From a virus, in IMG/VR virus record IMGVR_UViG_3300035698_013362, positions 18,919 to 82,918 of that record: DNA of 64,000 nt, one strand, 5' to 3'. The translations under genes were made by a program, and so were the position numbers. Shown here one piece after another: positions 34,905-43,358 of this stretch. How positions within the stretch are numbered: the first letter of the stretch is position 1; the number at the start of each line of letters is the position of its first letter. Under the pieces are notes generated by a model. It was not told where the DNA came from and searched no databases. It worked only from the letters and a program-made list of their open reading frames with translations.

Positions 34905-36030
34905 GCAATAACATCTCTATCTTACGCATTAACTCATAGTCTTTGATATTTGAAATTGTGTTGATTATATTTTCACGGAGCTCAGCATACTGCTCGTCCA
35001 TCATAAGAGGGATTTTAATAACTTCATCACCTTCAGTAAATGATGTCAACTTGGAATATGAAGCACAGAATTTAGATCGAGCCCTTCCTTGTTCTCTTTC
35101 AATAATTCTGAAACAGTGTTCAAGGACAAGTGATTCTTTAATAGCATTAGTTTTGTGTATACAAAGTTCGTTTTTCTTATTTATGTATGACACAACAAAT
35201 TGAACTGAATTATCAAGGTTTGTAGTGAACTCAAGCAACTCATCTTTATAAGCAAGAAGGTCTTTAATATCTTTGAAACTACAACGCTCTTTATATGTGT
35301 CACGGTCCATTCGATATAAAGTTGATAAGATCAATGCAGAGGTCTTAATCGAATTAGAGTTCCTGTACGCTTCTGAGACGGTATGCCTTGATGATGATGA
35401 TTTAACTGAGATAAGGTCATCACCGCTACCTAGGTCATATCCTGGGTATTCCATTGAATCAGAGTTTAAATTACCAGCTTCATATAGATATTCAGCTATT
35501 CTTTCAATGAATCCAGCAAACTTCTGTTTATCTGAAATAGCTTCTTTGATTTGAGCATCAAGGAACAATTTAGCTTCTGAATTGTTTGTGCCATCTTTGA
35601 CTGCTTGAATTGATTCCTTTAGTTGGTCTTGGGATATAGCCGTTTCTATCATAGTGATTGCAATGTCACTGCCTTCATTATGAAGAGCGGTAAATACACC
35701 GAGCTCTTCCTTATCAAATTGAGAAATCTTAGCGAAGGCTTCGTTTACTGATTTCTTAAACCTACGCTTCTGTTGGTGGTATGTATTAAATGGCACAGTT
35801 CCAGGCTTCACGTCTGAATAACTGATACCACCCGATGGATTTTCTTCGGTCTTGATTGAAAGCATTCTTTTCAAAACTCCTGTTAATAATTTATAGAATT
35901 CTTCAGAGCCATCTTGTACATCAGGATAATCGTCTGTGACTAATGATTTAGCCTTATTCCAAAGCCCTTCTACTTCAGCTTCGGTACGATTGGTGCGTTT
36001 AGCAAATGACTTGACTATGTTGTTTGGCAT
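34900..36030 (-). CDS. Hypothetical virion-region protein
   Basis: 376 residues. Starts FAKRTNRTEAEVEGLWNKAK, a short helical module seen at the N terminus of several T4-like phage proteins of unknown role. The rest is helical and charged. Overlaps the next upstream gene by one base. Possible head or packaging role is only a guess from neighbours. Confidence 0.6.
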   Translation of the reverse strand: MPNNIVKSFAKRTNRTEAEVEGLWNKAKSLVTDDYPDVQDGSEEFYKLLTGVLKRMLSIKTEENPSGGISYSDVKPGTVPFNTYHQQKRRFKKSVNEAFAKISQFDKEELGVFTALHNEGSDIAITMIETAISQDQLKESIQAVKDGTNNSEAKLFLDAQIKEAISDKQKFAGFIERIAEYLYEAGNLNSDSMEYPGYDLGSGDDLISVKSSSSRHTVSEAYRNSNSIKTSALILSTLYRMDRDTYKERCSFKDIKDLLAYKDELLEFTTNLDNSVQFVVSYINKKNELCIHKTNAIKESLVLEHCFRIIEREQGRARSKFCASYSKLTSFTEGDEVIKIPLMMDEQYAELRENIINTISNIKDYELMRKIEMLLR

Positions 36031-36341
36031 TATTTGATTAGAATATCGTTAGCGTCGGCTACTGTGTAGATCGAGTTGATTAAATCATCGACCTTTAGTG
36101 GATCTTCTTCTTGTTTGATCTTACCTAAAATCGTAGTTAGGGAATCAATCGTTGAGTCCTTCAAATCTTCCTTCTTTATGAAGGAATTTATGCGGGAGGA
36201 GATTTGTGCTTTAGCATGGTTAAACTCAATCTTATGATCTTGATAATTTGAGAATATATCGGTTAATCTAAGAGTGAATTTTGGACCTGCTTTTTCTCTA
36301 ATTTCTTTTGTAACTTGTTCAGAAAGGTTAAATAGTCTCAT
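36030..36341 (-). CDS. Small late protein, hypothetical
   Basis: 103 residues, mainly helical (QVTKEIREKAGPKFTLRL, LTTILGKIKQEEDPLK). Not recognised. AATAAATA then GTTGC then ATG makes it one of the leaderless late genes. No Shine-Dalgarno. Confidence 0.6.
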   Translation of the reverse strand: MRLFNLSEQVTKEIREKAGPKFTLRLTDIFSNYQDHKIEFNHAKAQISSRINSFIKKEDLKDSTIDSLTTILGKIKQEEDPLKVDDLINSIYTVADANDILIK

Positions 36342-36346
36342 GCAAC

Positions 36347-36354
36347 TATTTATT
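36347..36354 (-). promoter_or_regulatory. Late promoter, leaderless class
   Basis: Minus-strand AATAAATA, gap GTTGC, ATG 36341. The element overlaps the stop of the gene at 36350. Confidence 0.7.
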
Positions 36355-36667
36355 GCATGCCCATTGTGATATAGTTTTCAGGGCGTGAATCGCCGTATGA
36401 ATCTTTATATCCATTCAAGTATACAACAGCAACTTCGGATTTCTTCAATTTAGATTTGAACATCCATACACCTTCGATGTTAGGATCCATAGTAGGCTTT
36501 TGACCTTTGAATTCTTTATCATATATTGCTGGATCAAGCTCATCATGCATCATGGCAAGATCATGAAAGGCTTTGGCAGCGCCTTTGGCATTATCTTTAT
36601 ATTACTTTTTGGTTACATTAGCTGATTCAACTAAACATTGCTGATATGATTCGAAAATTGGGTCCAT
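36350..36667 (-). pseudogene. MDPIFESY protein interrupted by an in-frame TAA
   Basis: ATG 36667 with AAAGGATAAT upstream encodes MDPIFESYQQCLVESANVTK-K and then TAA at 36602-36604 (codon 22). The same frame continues without further stops as YKDNAKGAAKAFHDLAMMHD and on to 36350, for 105 codons in all. The N terminus is the recurring putative capsid-targeting motif. Restart at the ATGATG near 36553 has no ribosome site. Probably a nonsense mutation; readthrough cannot be excluded. Confidence 0.6.
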
Positions 36668-36668
36668 A

Positions 36669-36962
36669 TTATCCTTTATTAATTATGTTAATTATATCAT
36701 TTTTAATTTTTATAAGTTCGTCGAATCCTTTCTTGGCATTCAGCAAGATTTTTATTGACTGTTTAAGCACAGTGTTATAGTCGTCTGCTACTTCCTCTGG
36801 AGTTTTAGGGCCAGAGCGAGATCCGATGCTGCGCTTACGGTGTTCAATAGTAGCTTCTAAGTTAAATATAACGCTTTCAAGATCTGCTAATGGATCTGTC
36901 CGTTTTTCATCTAATTTCTTAGGCTCATTTGATTTCTGGTATGATTCGTAAATTGTGTCCAT
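36669..36962 (-). CDS. Putative capsid-targeted small protein, MDTIYESY N-terminus
   Basis: 97 residues. MDTIYESYQKS is followed by a basic/acidic helical body (LESVIFNLEATIEHRKRSIG, LLNAKKGFDELIKIKNDI). GTAGGAGTATA precedes ATG 36962. Two adjacent genes (this and 36350) share the motif, as if duplicated. No family recognised. Confidence 0.6.
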   Translation of the reverse strand: MDTIYESYQKSNEPKKLDEKRTDPLADLESVIFNLEATIEHRKRSIGSRSGPKTPEEVADDYNTVLKQSIKILLNAKKGFDELIKIKNDIINIINKG

Positions 36963-36963
36963 A

Positions 36964-37707
36964 TTATACTCCTACTATGAATGCCGGTGGCATCATATTT
37001 TGAATTTCTTCCATTACTGCTAATTCCTCTTCTTCACCTTTTTCACCAATACCTTCGTTGATATTAGCTCCAGCGAATAAAGGAACATTTTGGAACGTGC
37101 CACGCACAGCTCCTAAGATTTGTTTAACATAAGCAAGAGCAAGCTTCTTAACGAGGCGTTCTCCATAAATTTGATCTTCTGGACGAACAACATAAACCCC
37201 AGTCACAACCCAGTTACTTTTTTCACCATCAGTTACAGGTTCAGGTAGAAGTTTAAGCATTTTGGTACGTTCATTGAAGTTCCAGCGATATCCTCCACCA
37301 AGCATAGTACGAGTCATTTTAAGACTCTGCTGAGCAATTTCATAATCAACCCACTGTCCACCTTGACTGCGAGTCATTGGGAACGAACGGTTGTTCATCA
37401 TTTGGTTAGGAACAGTAAATAGAGTGTTGACACTTCCTGCTACACCTTCATCAGATAAGCTAAAGATACCACTAACAGTATCGTCAAGTTTAACTCCAGT
37501 TCCAACCACATAATCGGTAAGCTCAACTCCTAGGTAATCCTCGTCGTAAGTAACGAATTCTGTAAATACCTCAAGAGCGTCGTCGATGCACTGCTTGATC
37601 ATATCATCATCGACTTCTACTTGAATAAGAGGGTAAGCCAAACGACGTTTGATCCAAGAGACTAGATCGGCGTAATTTTGAATTTGAAATTTTGCATAAG
37701 TTGCCAT
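36964..37707 (-). CDS. 13: Neck/head-completion protein (gp13-like)
   Basis: 247 residues. YADLVSWIKRRLAYPLIQVE followed by DDDMIKQCIDDALEVFTEF is the N-terminal pattern of gp13-type neck proteins of T4-like cyanophages. The C-terminal half (LVKKLALAYVKQILGAVRG, ANINEGIGEKGEEEELAV) also fits. T4 gp13 is 309 residues. Leaderless late arrangement CATAAATA, ATGAT, ATG. Confidence 0.65.
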   Translation of the reverse strand: MATYAKFQIQNYADLVSWIKRRLAYPLIQVEVDDDMIKQCIDDALEVFTEFVTYDEDYLGVELTDYVVGTGVKLDDTVSGIFSLSDEGVAGSVNTLFTVPNQMMNNRSFPMTRSQGGQWVDYEIAQQSLKMTRTMLGGGYRWNFNERTKMLKLLPEPVTDGEKSNWVVTGVYVVRPEDQIYGERLVKKLALAYVKQILGAVRGTFQNVPLFAGANINEGIGEKGEEEELAVMEEIQNMMPPAFIVGV

Positions 37708-37712
37708 ATCAT

Positions 37713-37720
37713 TATTTATG
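37713..37720 (-). promoter_or_regulatory. Late promoter, leaderless class (gp13-like)
   Basis: Minus-strand CATAAATA, gap ATGAT, ATG 37707. First gene of the whole minus-strand block to 27.1 kb, so it must act without an upstream gene. Confidence 0.75.
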
Positions 37721-37775
37721 TCGGAGACCCTTTGAAACTTTTTGCCATGGTGTCATAAATTTTAAAAGAAAAGGT

Positions 37776-37783
37776 TCTATAAT
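37776..37783 (+). promoter_or_regulatory. Possible middle-type promoter -10 ahead of uvsY
   Basis: TCTATAAT (in AAGGTTCTATAATAATT). The same TTCTATAAT string occurs before gp47, gp55, dUTPase and the tRNA fragment. The divergent intergenic region 37708-37908 holds this element, a TATACT directly before ATG 37909, and nothing else I can support. Confidence 0.4.
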
Positions 37784-37908
37784 AATTAAAAACAAAAATT
37801 CCTGTTTTAATTGAATGGGCTAAGCTAAAGTATATAAAGATTACCTGCCCTAATTTCCCAGATATTACACCTAACTATAAACCACTTTCAATTATTCTAT
37901 TATACTAT

Positions 37909-38319
37909 ATGAACAGAGATGATCTATTACCTGAAAGAATGAAGCTTCTTAATAACGAAGCTCTTGAAGATTTCCGTATTGAAGACTTTAATCTTAAAGA
38001 GAAAACGTTTGAGGCTCCTAACGTTAAGATCAAATGGATTCGTATTCTTGCTGAAGAGCAACGTCTCTTAGCAGTCCTTGATGAGAAGACTGAAGAAGTT
38101 AAAGCAGCTATCATGAAAGAACGATTCAGCATGCAATCAGTTAATCAATTCAAAAAAGAACTTGAACTTGATAAAGCTCCTGAAATGGTTAAGATGAAGA
38201 AAGCTATTTCATCTCAGAGAGATATTATTCGTTTTGTTGAAGGCATCGTTAAAGTAGCTCATGGATATGGGTTCGATATTAAGAATTGTGTAGACATTGT
38301 AAAATTAGAGAACTCATAA
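37909..38319 (+). CDS. uvsY: Recombination mediator UvsY
   Basis: 136 residues (T4 UvsY: 137). The pattern KIKWIRILAEEQRLLAVLDE and AISSQRDIIRFVEGIVKVAH followed by GYGFDIKNCVDIVKLE matches T4 UvsY (YSKWLNKHSS..., YWGILLDFCSGALDAIKSRGFAIKHIQDM). UvsY loads UvsX recombinase on gp32-coated ssDNA. Located next to uvsW, as in T4. The start is uncertain: ATG 37909 has no ribosome site, and ATG 37939 (MKLLNNEALED) is an alternative. Confidence 0.82.
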   Translation: MNRDDLLPERMKLLNNEALEDFRIEDFNLKEKTFEAPNVKIKWIRILAEEQRLLAVLDEKTEEVKAAIMKERFSMQSVNQFKKELELDKAPEMVKMKKAISSQRDIIRFVEGIVKVAHGYGFDIKNCVDIVKLENS

Positions 38320-38549
38320 TGGATTTTTGGATAGATGGTGTATGTGAATGTGGGTATAAAGTAATAGAAGGCCCTAGTAAAGTCAAAGACTATGTGAATT
38401 TCTGTAGTAACGAATCATGTGAGCATCATGTTCTCCACGATATATTTGATATGGAAGAACTTGAATACTATAAACATGAATATCCATATTCAGCTCTTCG
38501 TAAAGAAAATGAAAAGTTTAATGAAATATTTGACAAGTTATCACTGTGA
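38319..38549 (+). CDS. Small Cys-rich protein between uvsY and uvsW
   Basis: 76 residues from ATG 38319, overlapping the uvsY stop. CECG near residue 8 and CSNESCEHH near residue 30 form a probable zinc knuckle. The remainder is helical and acidic. Not recognised; the operon position suggests a recombination accessory role. Confidence 0.6.
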   Translation: MDFWIDGVCECGYKVIEGPSKVKDYVNFCSNESCEHHVLHDIFDMEELEYYKHEYPYSALRKENEKFNEIFDKLSL

Positions 38550-39973
38550 TCAAAATAGTCTATAACAACAAAATCCGTGGCCAGATTAAACATGACAACC
38601 AAGCTCAATTCGATGAGCTTTATGGTAAGTTATGCTATCAACACACTAAATTTGGAGCTAATCGAACTCATGAAGTAGAAACAGTGTGTCCTATTTCACC
38701 AGTAGGGTCTTTTTCTGCTGGCATTGCATTAGATTTGAAACGTCTTGAGCCCGATATAGAAATAGATAAGAAATTTACAGACTTTCATTTTCCTTACATC
38801 TTTTTTAATCGACTTGATGGAAATTTAAAGCAACCGCTCAATAAACCGTGGAAGTATCGTTCTTATCAGGAAGATGCCATCAGGGAGGCTTCCTTGTTTG
38901 GCAGAGGCATAATCGACTCCCCGACGGGCAGTGGTAAATCCATCATAATGTATGGAATCATCACGAACTTAGTCCAAATGAGCGAAGGTCGTGTTCTTAT
39001 TTTAGTTCCGAGTCCATCTCTTGTAACTCAGCTTGCTGGTGATTTCACTAAATATGGATTAGAAGACTTCGGCACATATACTTCAAGTACTCAAGCTTTC
39101 CCGGATGCCCAGGTCGTTATTACATCTAGGACTGTAATGAATAAGAAGGGGTTAGCTGCTTTACCTAAGATTTCACATCTCATGATCGATGAAGTCCATA
39201 AGCTTATTCCTAAGAGTGCATATGAACGAGTTGTAAAAACTTGTGCTACCCCATCTATTTTTGGATTTACTGCTACAATGCCTGATGACCCTAAAGAAAT
39301 GTGGTACATCAAAGGGATGGTAGGTCCAGTAATATTCAAAGAGCACACTTATGTTCTCCAGGAACAGAACTATCTTGCCAAAGTGAATATCGTATCATTC
39401 AAGTTCATCCATAAGAATAAACCTCTTTATATTGTAGAGCCAACCTATGATATGGGTGAACATCCAACTAAAATGTATTCAGATGAATATCATTACTTGG
39501 AAGGTCGGCTTGATACAATTGAAACGATTGCTAATGTTGTTGCTCAGCTCAAAGGCAACACAATGATCTTATTTGATCACACGTCGCACGGGCAGGCGTT
39601 ATATAAAGCTATTAAAGGGAATAAGGTATTTGTTGATGGTAAGATATCAATGGATGAACGTGAAGATGTTAAAGCTGCTCTAGAGAAATCAAATGATCTG
39701 ACTTTAGTTGCTCAGAGTACATGTTTTGGTACAGGTATTTCGATTAACAACATCCAGAACTTAATCATTTGTTCTCATAGTAAGCGTATGTCTAAGATCA
39801 TTCAGCAAGTAGGTCGTTCACTTCGTAAAATGGTTGATGGTGATGAATATGTAATGTTCTTTGATTTCCATCATAACTTTAAATATAGTGAACGACACTT
39901 CTATGAGCGTGTAAAGCTTTACAAGAAGTTCTATAATAAGTCATATGACAAACGTGTAGTAATAGAGATTTAA
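38546..39973 (+). CDS. uvsW: RNA-DNA and branched-DNA helicase UvsW
   Basis: 475 residues (T4 UvsW about 500). SF2 helicase motifs: Q-like YRSYQEDAI, Walker A DSPTGSGKSIIM, motif Ia VLILVPSPSLVTQLA, Walker B LMIDEVHKL, motif III FGFTATMPD, motif V FGTGISINNIQNLI and motif VI QQVGRSLRK. UvsW unwinds origin R-loops and branches to switch to recombination-dependent replication. Start is GTG 38546, overlapping the previous TGA. The N-terminal domain is short. Followed by a terminator. Confidence 0.93.
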   Translation: MIKIVYNNKIRGQIKHDNQAQFDELYGKLCYQHTKFGANRTHEVETVCPISPVGSFSAGIALDLKRLEPDIEIDKKFTDFHFPYIFFNRLDGNLKQPLNKPWKYRSYQEDAIREASLFGRGIIDSPTGSGKSIIMYGIITNLVQMSEGRVLILVPSPSLVTQLAGDFTKYGLEDFGTYTSSTQAFPDAQVVITSRTVMNKKGLAALPKISHLMIDEVHKLIPKSAYERVVKTCATPSIFGFTATMPDDPKEMWYIKGMVGPVIFKEHTYVLQEQNYLAKVNIVSFKFIHKNKPLYIVEPTYDMGEHPTKMYSDEYHYLEGRLDTIETIANVVAQLKGNTMILFDHTSHGQALYKAIKGNKVFVDGKISMDEREDVKAALEKSNDLTLVAQSTCFGTGISINNIQNLIICSHSKRMSKIIQQVGRSLRKMVDGDEYVMFFDFHHNFKYSERHFYERVKLYKKFYNKSYDKRVVIEI

Positions 39974-39991
39974 ACTCCTCCTCCTGATAAG

Positions 39992-40026
39992 AAAAAATGC
40001 AATCATTAATTTGATTGCATTTTTTT
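39992..40026 (+). terminator. Intrinsic terminator after uvsW
   Basis: AAAAAATGCAATC / GATTGCATTTTTT with an eight-base loop and a T tract. Confidence 0.88.
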
Positions 40027-40036
40027 CACTTTCCAT

Positions 40037-40065
40037 TATACAAACGAAATATCGTTGTGTATACT
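40037..40065 (+). promoter_or_regulatory. Early-type sigma70 promoter
   Basis: TATACA (40037-40042), 17 bases, TATACT (40060-40065), then leader CTACTCCTAATCAGCAACA and GGAGATACACA before ATG 40097. The leader is nearly identical to that of ligA. Confidence 0.87.
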
Positions 40066-40096
40066 CTACTCCTAATCAGCAACAAGGAGATACACA

Positions 40097-40793
40097 ATGC
40101 AGCTTGAATTTAAAACAATCGAAGAGATTAAATCAGCTTTCCTTGATTTCGATGTAGCAGAACAACCTACTTTTAAGAAATATGATGACAACGGTACATA
40201 TACTATATACCGCATGTGGTACAAGGAAGATACATATAACTGGCGCCGTGATTCATATAAAGTGAAAGATATGGTGTACTGGTTGCTTGTTTCAAACAAA
40301 ACTAATGCCGTCTTCACTCATAAAGATTCATTAAAACGAGCACGGATCTGGCTCGGTGTCCCTACTAAAAAGACCGTAGTAAAGCGCGAGATACGTTGTA
40401 AAGATACTAAAGTATGGGATAATCAGATTTGTGTTGATGGAAGCGCCAGCGGCGACAAGGCATGGTGTGGCATACGTTCTGTAGCAAACATTACACATGT
40501 TACTTACGCTGAAGCTCGCGACCTCTGTAAAGCATATGGTTGGACCAAACGAGGAATGTTCAATCATCAGATTAAGAAACTCTTTAAAGAAGAGGGATAC
40601 ACCGTAGAAGAAAAAAACCGAATCAGTCAGAGAACATGCTAAAACAATTAAAATGTTCGAACGACATGGTTTTGAAGGTAAATGGTTGATCCATGTGAAC
40701 GGTCATTTCGTAAGCTCTGTAAACGGTGTTGTGACGGATTGGTCTGCTGAAAGAAACCTTCGAATCATCAACGCCTGGCAGATTTCGAAATAA
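40097..40793 (+). pseudogene. Early protein, frameshifted at an A run
   Basis: The first frame runs from ATG 40097 to TAA 40640-40642 (181 residues). At the seven A (40611-40617) removing one base joins it to a frame that reads TESVREHAKTIKMFERHGFE, then WLIHVNGHFVSSVNGVV and stops at 40791-40793, for 231 residues. The 3' part is clearly protein-like and would otherwise be unexplained. The N-terminal part contains KDMVYWLLVSNKTNAVF and AWCGIRSVANITHVTYAEA, the latter resembling a cysteine-peptidase-type Cys motif, but I do not assign a function. Confidence 0.6.
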
Positions 40794-40805
40794 AAGTGAA
40801 ATTAA

Positions 40806-40859
40806 CTATGTACAAATGATATCACGTTGAGTATACTCTTCTCATACTTAACAACAACT
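40806..40859 (+). repeat. 54-bp direct repeat containing an early promoter (copy 2)
   Basis: Identical to 25282-25335 over 54 bases, while flanking sequence differs on both sides. Confidence 0.95.
40809..40837 (+). promoter_or_regulatory. Early-type sigma70 promoter for the DUF932-like gene
   Basis: TGTACA (40809-40814), 17 bases, TATACT (40832-40837). A 45-base leader leads to GGAGAAACACA and ATG 40887. Confidence 0.88.
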
Positions 40860-40886
40860 ACACTAATTAACTAACGGAGAAACACA

Positions 40887-41642
40887 ATGAATGCATCAGT
40901 ACTGAACGACAAGAACTGGATCAAAACCACTAACATGGATCAGCTTCGCGGAGTTGCTGCAAATTCAGAAGGTCCTCGCCATTGCCCAGTAAACCACGGT
41001 GAAATGCTTCATCGCTTTAAAGAACGTGGTGAAGCCAAAGGAATCGTTGTTTCAGCCGAGCAGGGATTGCTCAGCCCGAACGGAAAACGTTTCATGTATG
41101 TAGCTGATGTTGAAGATCCTAACCTCGATTCAGATTACAAATTCACCGTCGGCTTCATTAACTTCAACGATCGCTCACGTTCCTTCACTGGAATTGCCGG
41201 TCAGCGTGTTATGATCTGTTCTAACCTTTGTGTAACAGGTATGCTTGAAGATGCGAGAACACGTCACAGCACATTCGTTGATAGTCGTCTCGATGGTAAG
41301 ATGGATACAATCTTCGATCGCTTTAAAGTGATCAGTGACGCTCAGAAGGTCAATGTCGAACGAATGAAAGCAACAACTCTTAATGATGATTTGCTCGGTC
41401 GATTCCTCCTTGACTGCACTCGTACTGACTTCATGGGAGCGGCCAACACTCGTCGAATCATTACAGAGATCGATAAGCCCACTCTGAATAATGTCGGTGA
41501 TGATAGCCTATGGCGCTTGCACAATGCCGCTACCTACGTTCTTCGTGAAAACATTAAGAACCCAATTCTTGTTGCTGATTGTTCTAAGCTCATCAACGAA
41601 AAAGTCCTGAAGCTTGCTACAGGTATTTCTGAACTGATCTAA
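40887..41642 (+). CDS. DUF932-like early protein
   Basis: 251 residues. The segment GFINFNDRSRSFTGIAGQRV followed by MICSNLCVTG is the DUF932 hallmark (phage/plasmid proteins with a conserved CxN motif and a helical C-terminal half). The biochemical role of the family is not established. A strong early promoter, a good ribosome site (GGAGAAACACA) and a private terminator make it a high-expression single-gene unit, suggesting a takeover or genome-protection role. Confidence 0.7.
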   Translation: MNASVLNDKNWIKTTNMDQLRGVAANSEGPRHCPVNHGEMLHRFKERGEAKGIVVSAEQGLLSPNGKRFMYVADVEDPNLDSDYKFTVGFINFNDRSRSFTGIAGQRVMICSNLCVTGMLEDARTRHSTFVDSRLDGKMDTIFDRFKVISDAQKVNVERMKATTLNDDLLGRFLLDCTRTDFMGAANTRRIITEIDKPTLNNVGDDSLWRLHNAATYVLRENIKNPILVADCSKLINEKVLKLATGISELI

Positions 41643-41660
41643 CTTAACCATTAACCGATA

Positions 41661-41688
41661 AAGCCTAGGAGCGATCCTAGGCTTTTTT
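41661..41688 (+). terminator. Intrinsic terminator
   Basis: AAGCCTAGG / CCTAGGCTT stem with a six-base loop and TTTTTT. It isolates the early DUF932 gene from the late gene starting 17 bases beyond. Confidence 0.9.
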
Positions 41689-41691
41689 GCG

Positions 41692-41699
41692 TATAAATA
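41692..41699 (+). promoter_or_regulatory. Late promoter, leaderless class (2H phosphoesterase)
   Basis: Perfect TATAAATA, gap GAAGT, ATG 41705. No Shine-Dalgarno. A terminator ends 4 bases upstream, so no read-through is needed to explain expression. Confidence 0.85.
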
Positions 41700-41704
41700 G
41701 AAGT

Positions 41705-42289
41705 ATGAACCCTATTTATGAAGCATATATCGGATGTACTGTTGAAAAGAAAGTCTCTGATGACTATTCAATCTATATTACATGCACCCTATCCTCAGAG
41801 CTTCAGGATCGATGGAAGCTTTTAGTCCATAATCTTGACGAAGCAGAAACTGTTGAAACCGAGCCACATTGTACTTTCCTCTGGGCTAAGCTAGATGAAG
41901 AATTCAAAGAAGAAGAAATCTTCGACTTCCTTCAACCAATGCTTGAAGATATGGAATTCTACCTCATGCCACTTGGCTTCAAGATCTTTGAAGGTGTAAG
42001 TGATGGTGAACAGAACTGTTTAGTAGTTGGCCTCGATGCGCCTGGTGAAATAACCCAGCATCAGTTAGAGGTTAAGCGCAGATTAAAAGAAGAAGGCATG
42101 GAGTTGATGCAGGAGTTCCCTGAGTGGAAACCTCATATGACCATAGCTTATTATCCAGTGGAAACAGAGATACGTTATGAGCAACCAAACAATGGAATGC
42201 TTAATACCCCAATCAAAACTAAAATTGACTTCATGAAGCTCAATAACGGCAAAGAACTTAAGTTCAATAAAGAGACTAAAGAAAAGTAA
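41705..42289 (+). CDS. 2H phosphoesterase with putative capsid-targeting N-terminus
   Basis: 194 residues with the two HxT motifs of the 2H (LigT-like) superfamily: EPHCTFLWAKL near residue 57 and KPHMTIAYYP near residue 147. These hydrolyse 2',3' or cyclic phosphodiester bonds. T4 Acb1, an anti-CBASS enzyme, belongs to this superfamily. The N terminus MNPIYEAYIGC matches the recurring motif proposed as a capsid-targeting tag. Start is ATG 41705, five bases after a perfect late element; the in-frame start at 41687 lies upstream of the predicted transcript. Coupled to gp14 by a one-base overlap. Substrate not readable from sequence. Confidence 0.75.
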   Translation: MNPIYEAYIGCTVEKKVSDDYSIYITCTLSSELQDRWKLLVHNLDEAETVETEPHCTFLWAKLDEEFKEEEIFDFLQPMLEDMEFYLMPLGFKIFEGVSDGEQNCLVVGLDAPGEITQHQLEVKRRLKEEGMELMQEFPEWKPHMTIAYYPVETEIRYEQPNNGMLNTPIKTKIDFMKLNNGKELKFNKETKEK

Positions 42290-43335
42290 TGAGTACAAAA
42301 CAAAATTACATACATTTTATGAATCCTGCAACTTTGGCCGCTCAACAGAAATTGATGGCTGGGTATTATCAACAAATGATCCAAATGTATGGAATATCTA
42401 TTCAATATTTTAGAAAGAAATATGAATTTTTTGATCCGGATGGGTTACTTAATGCTGATGGTGATGTTAATTGGACATATGGGTATGATAATGCTTATGA
42501 GTTTGGTAATGTTGTCGATATGATTGGTTATTGCGAATTTGGTAATGATGCATTCATTTTCTCTATGATCGGCGCTGATTCTGAACAAGATGGAAAGATT
42601 TATTTTACCAAGAAGCAATTTGAACTAGACTTTATTAGTGCTGTCGGACGTATGACGACTGAAACCTTCGAAACAACCTTCACAGTTGATGTTGAAGGAT
42701 TCAATGGAACATATCTACATACTGAAAATTACGATCCATTTAGTATAACGTTTACCGATGATGTCACGTTTGCTTCATCTGGTGTTATAAATGAACCTAT
42801 TACTCTAACGGTTGAAGATATTGAGTCTCATATTCGAAACGATATCTGTGGTAATAAAGCTTACATCTATAACTGGTTAGTTCAAGGTGATATGGCTGGA
42901 ACTATTAGTGGTGTTCTTGATGAAGATGGAAATGGAACTCTTACAATTTCTGCTTCAGGTGATTTGACTTACAACCGTCCTGCTAATGATGAAGAATCTA
43001 ACGGATGGGGAATTGCTCCTCAGAATGGTGACTTCATTCGTATTACTTATGGTGATGCTACAACAGAAGACTTTGCAATTACGTCTATTACAGACCGAGA
43101 TTTGAATAACGATGGTATTTCCCCTTTCATGGGTAAGCTTGTTTGGAAGTGTAACTTTACACGTAGAACATACAGCCATGAGTCAGTTCCATCTGGTGAA
43201 ATTGCTAAAGAACAAATTGAAAATGATTACCTTAATCAGGTGATCGAAATTAACGATACTATTTCAGATGAAATTTATGATTATGACAATGATGATGATG
43301 GGGAAAACTCTAGCGATATATATGGTGGTTTTTAG
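42289..43335 (+). CDS. 14: Neck protein (gp14-like)
   Basis: 348 residues (T4 gp14: 256). MYGISIQYFRKKYEFFDPDG and the run AYEFGNVVDMIGYCEFGNDA, then SMIGADSEQDGKIYFTKKQF, follow the gp14 plan (MRGVECYYVPREYV..., [20 protein letters not shown]). Beta-rich insertion after residue 110 accounts for the extra length. The C-terminal tail is acidic (YDNDDDGENSSD). Together with the gp13-like protein it would close the head. Confidence 0.7.
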   Translation: MSTKQNYIHFMNPATLAAQQKLMAGYYQQMIQMYGISIQYFRKKYEFFDPDGLLNADGDVNWTYGYDNAYEFGNVVDMIGYCEFGNDAFIFSMIGADSEQDGKIYFTKKQFELDFISAVGRMTTETFETTFTVDVEGFNGTYLHTENYDPFSITFTDDVTFASSGVINEPITLTVEDIESHIRNDICGNKAYIYNWLVQGDMAGTISGVLDEDGNGTLTISASGDLTYNRPANDEESNGWGIAPQNGDFIRITYGDATTEDFAITSITDRDLNNDGISPFMGKLVWKCNFTRRTYSHESVPSGEIAKEQIENDYLNQVIEINDTISDEIYDYDNDDDGENSSDIYGGF

Positions 43336-43345
43336 TAATTAATTT

Positions 43346-43353
43346 TATAAATA
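43346..43353 (+). promoter_or_regulatory. Late promoter, leaderless class (GIY-YIG pseudogene)
   Basis: Perfect TATAAATA, gap AGTAT, ATG 43359. Confidence 0.8.
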
Positions 43354-43358
43354 AGTAT

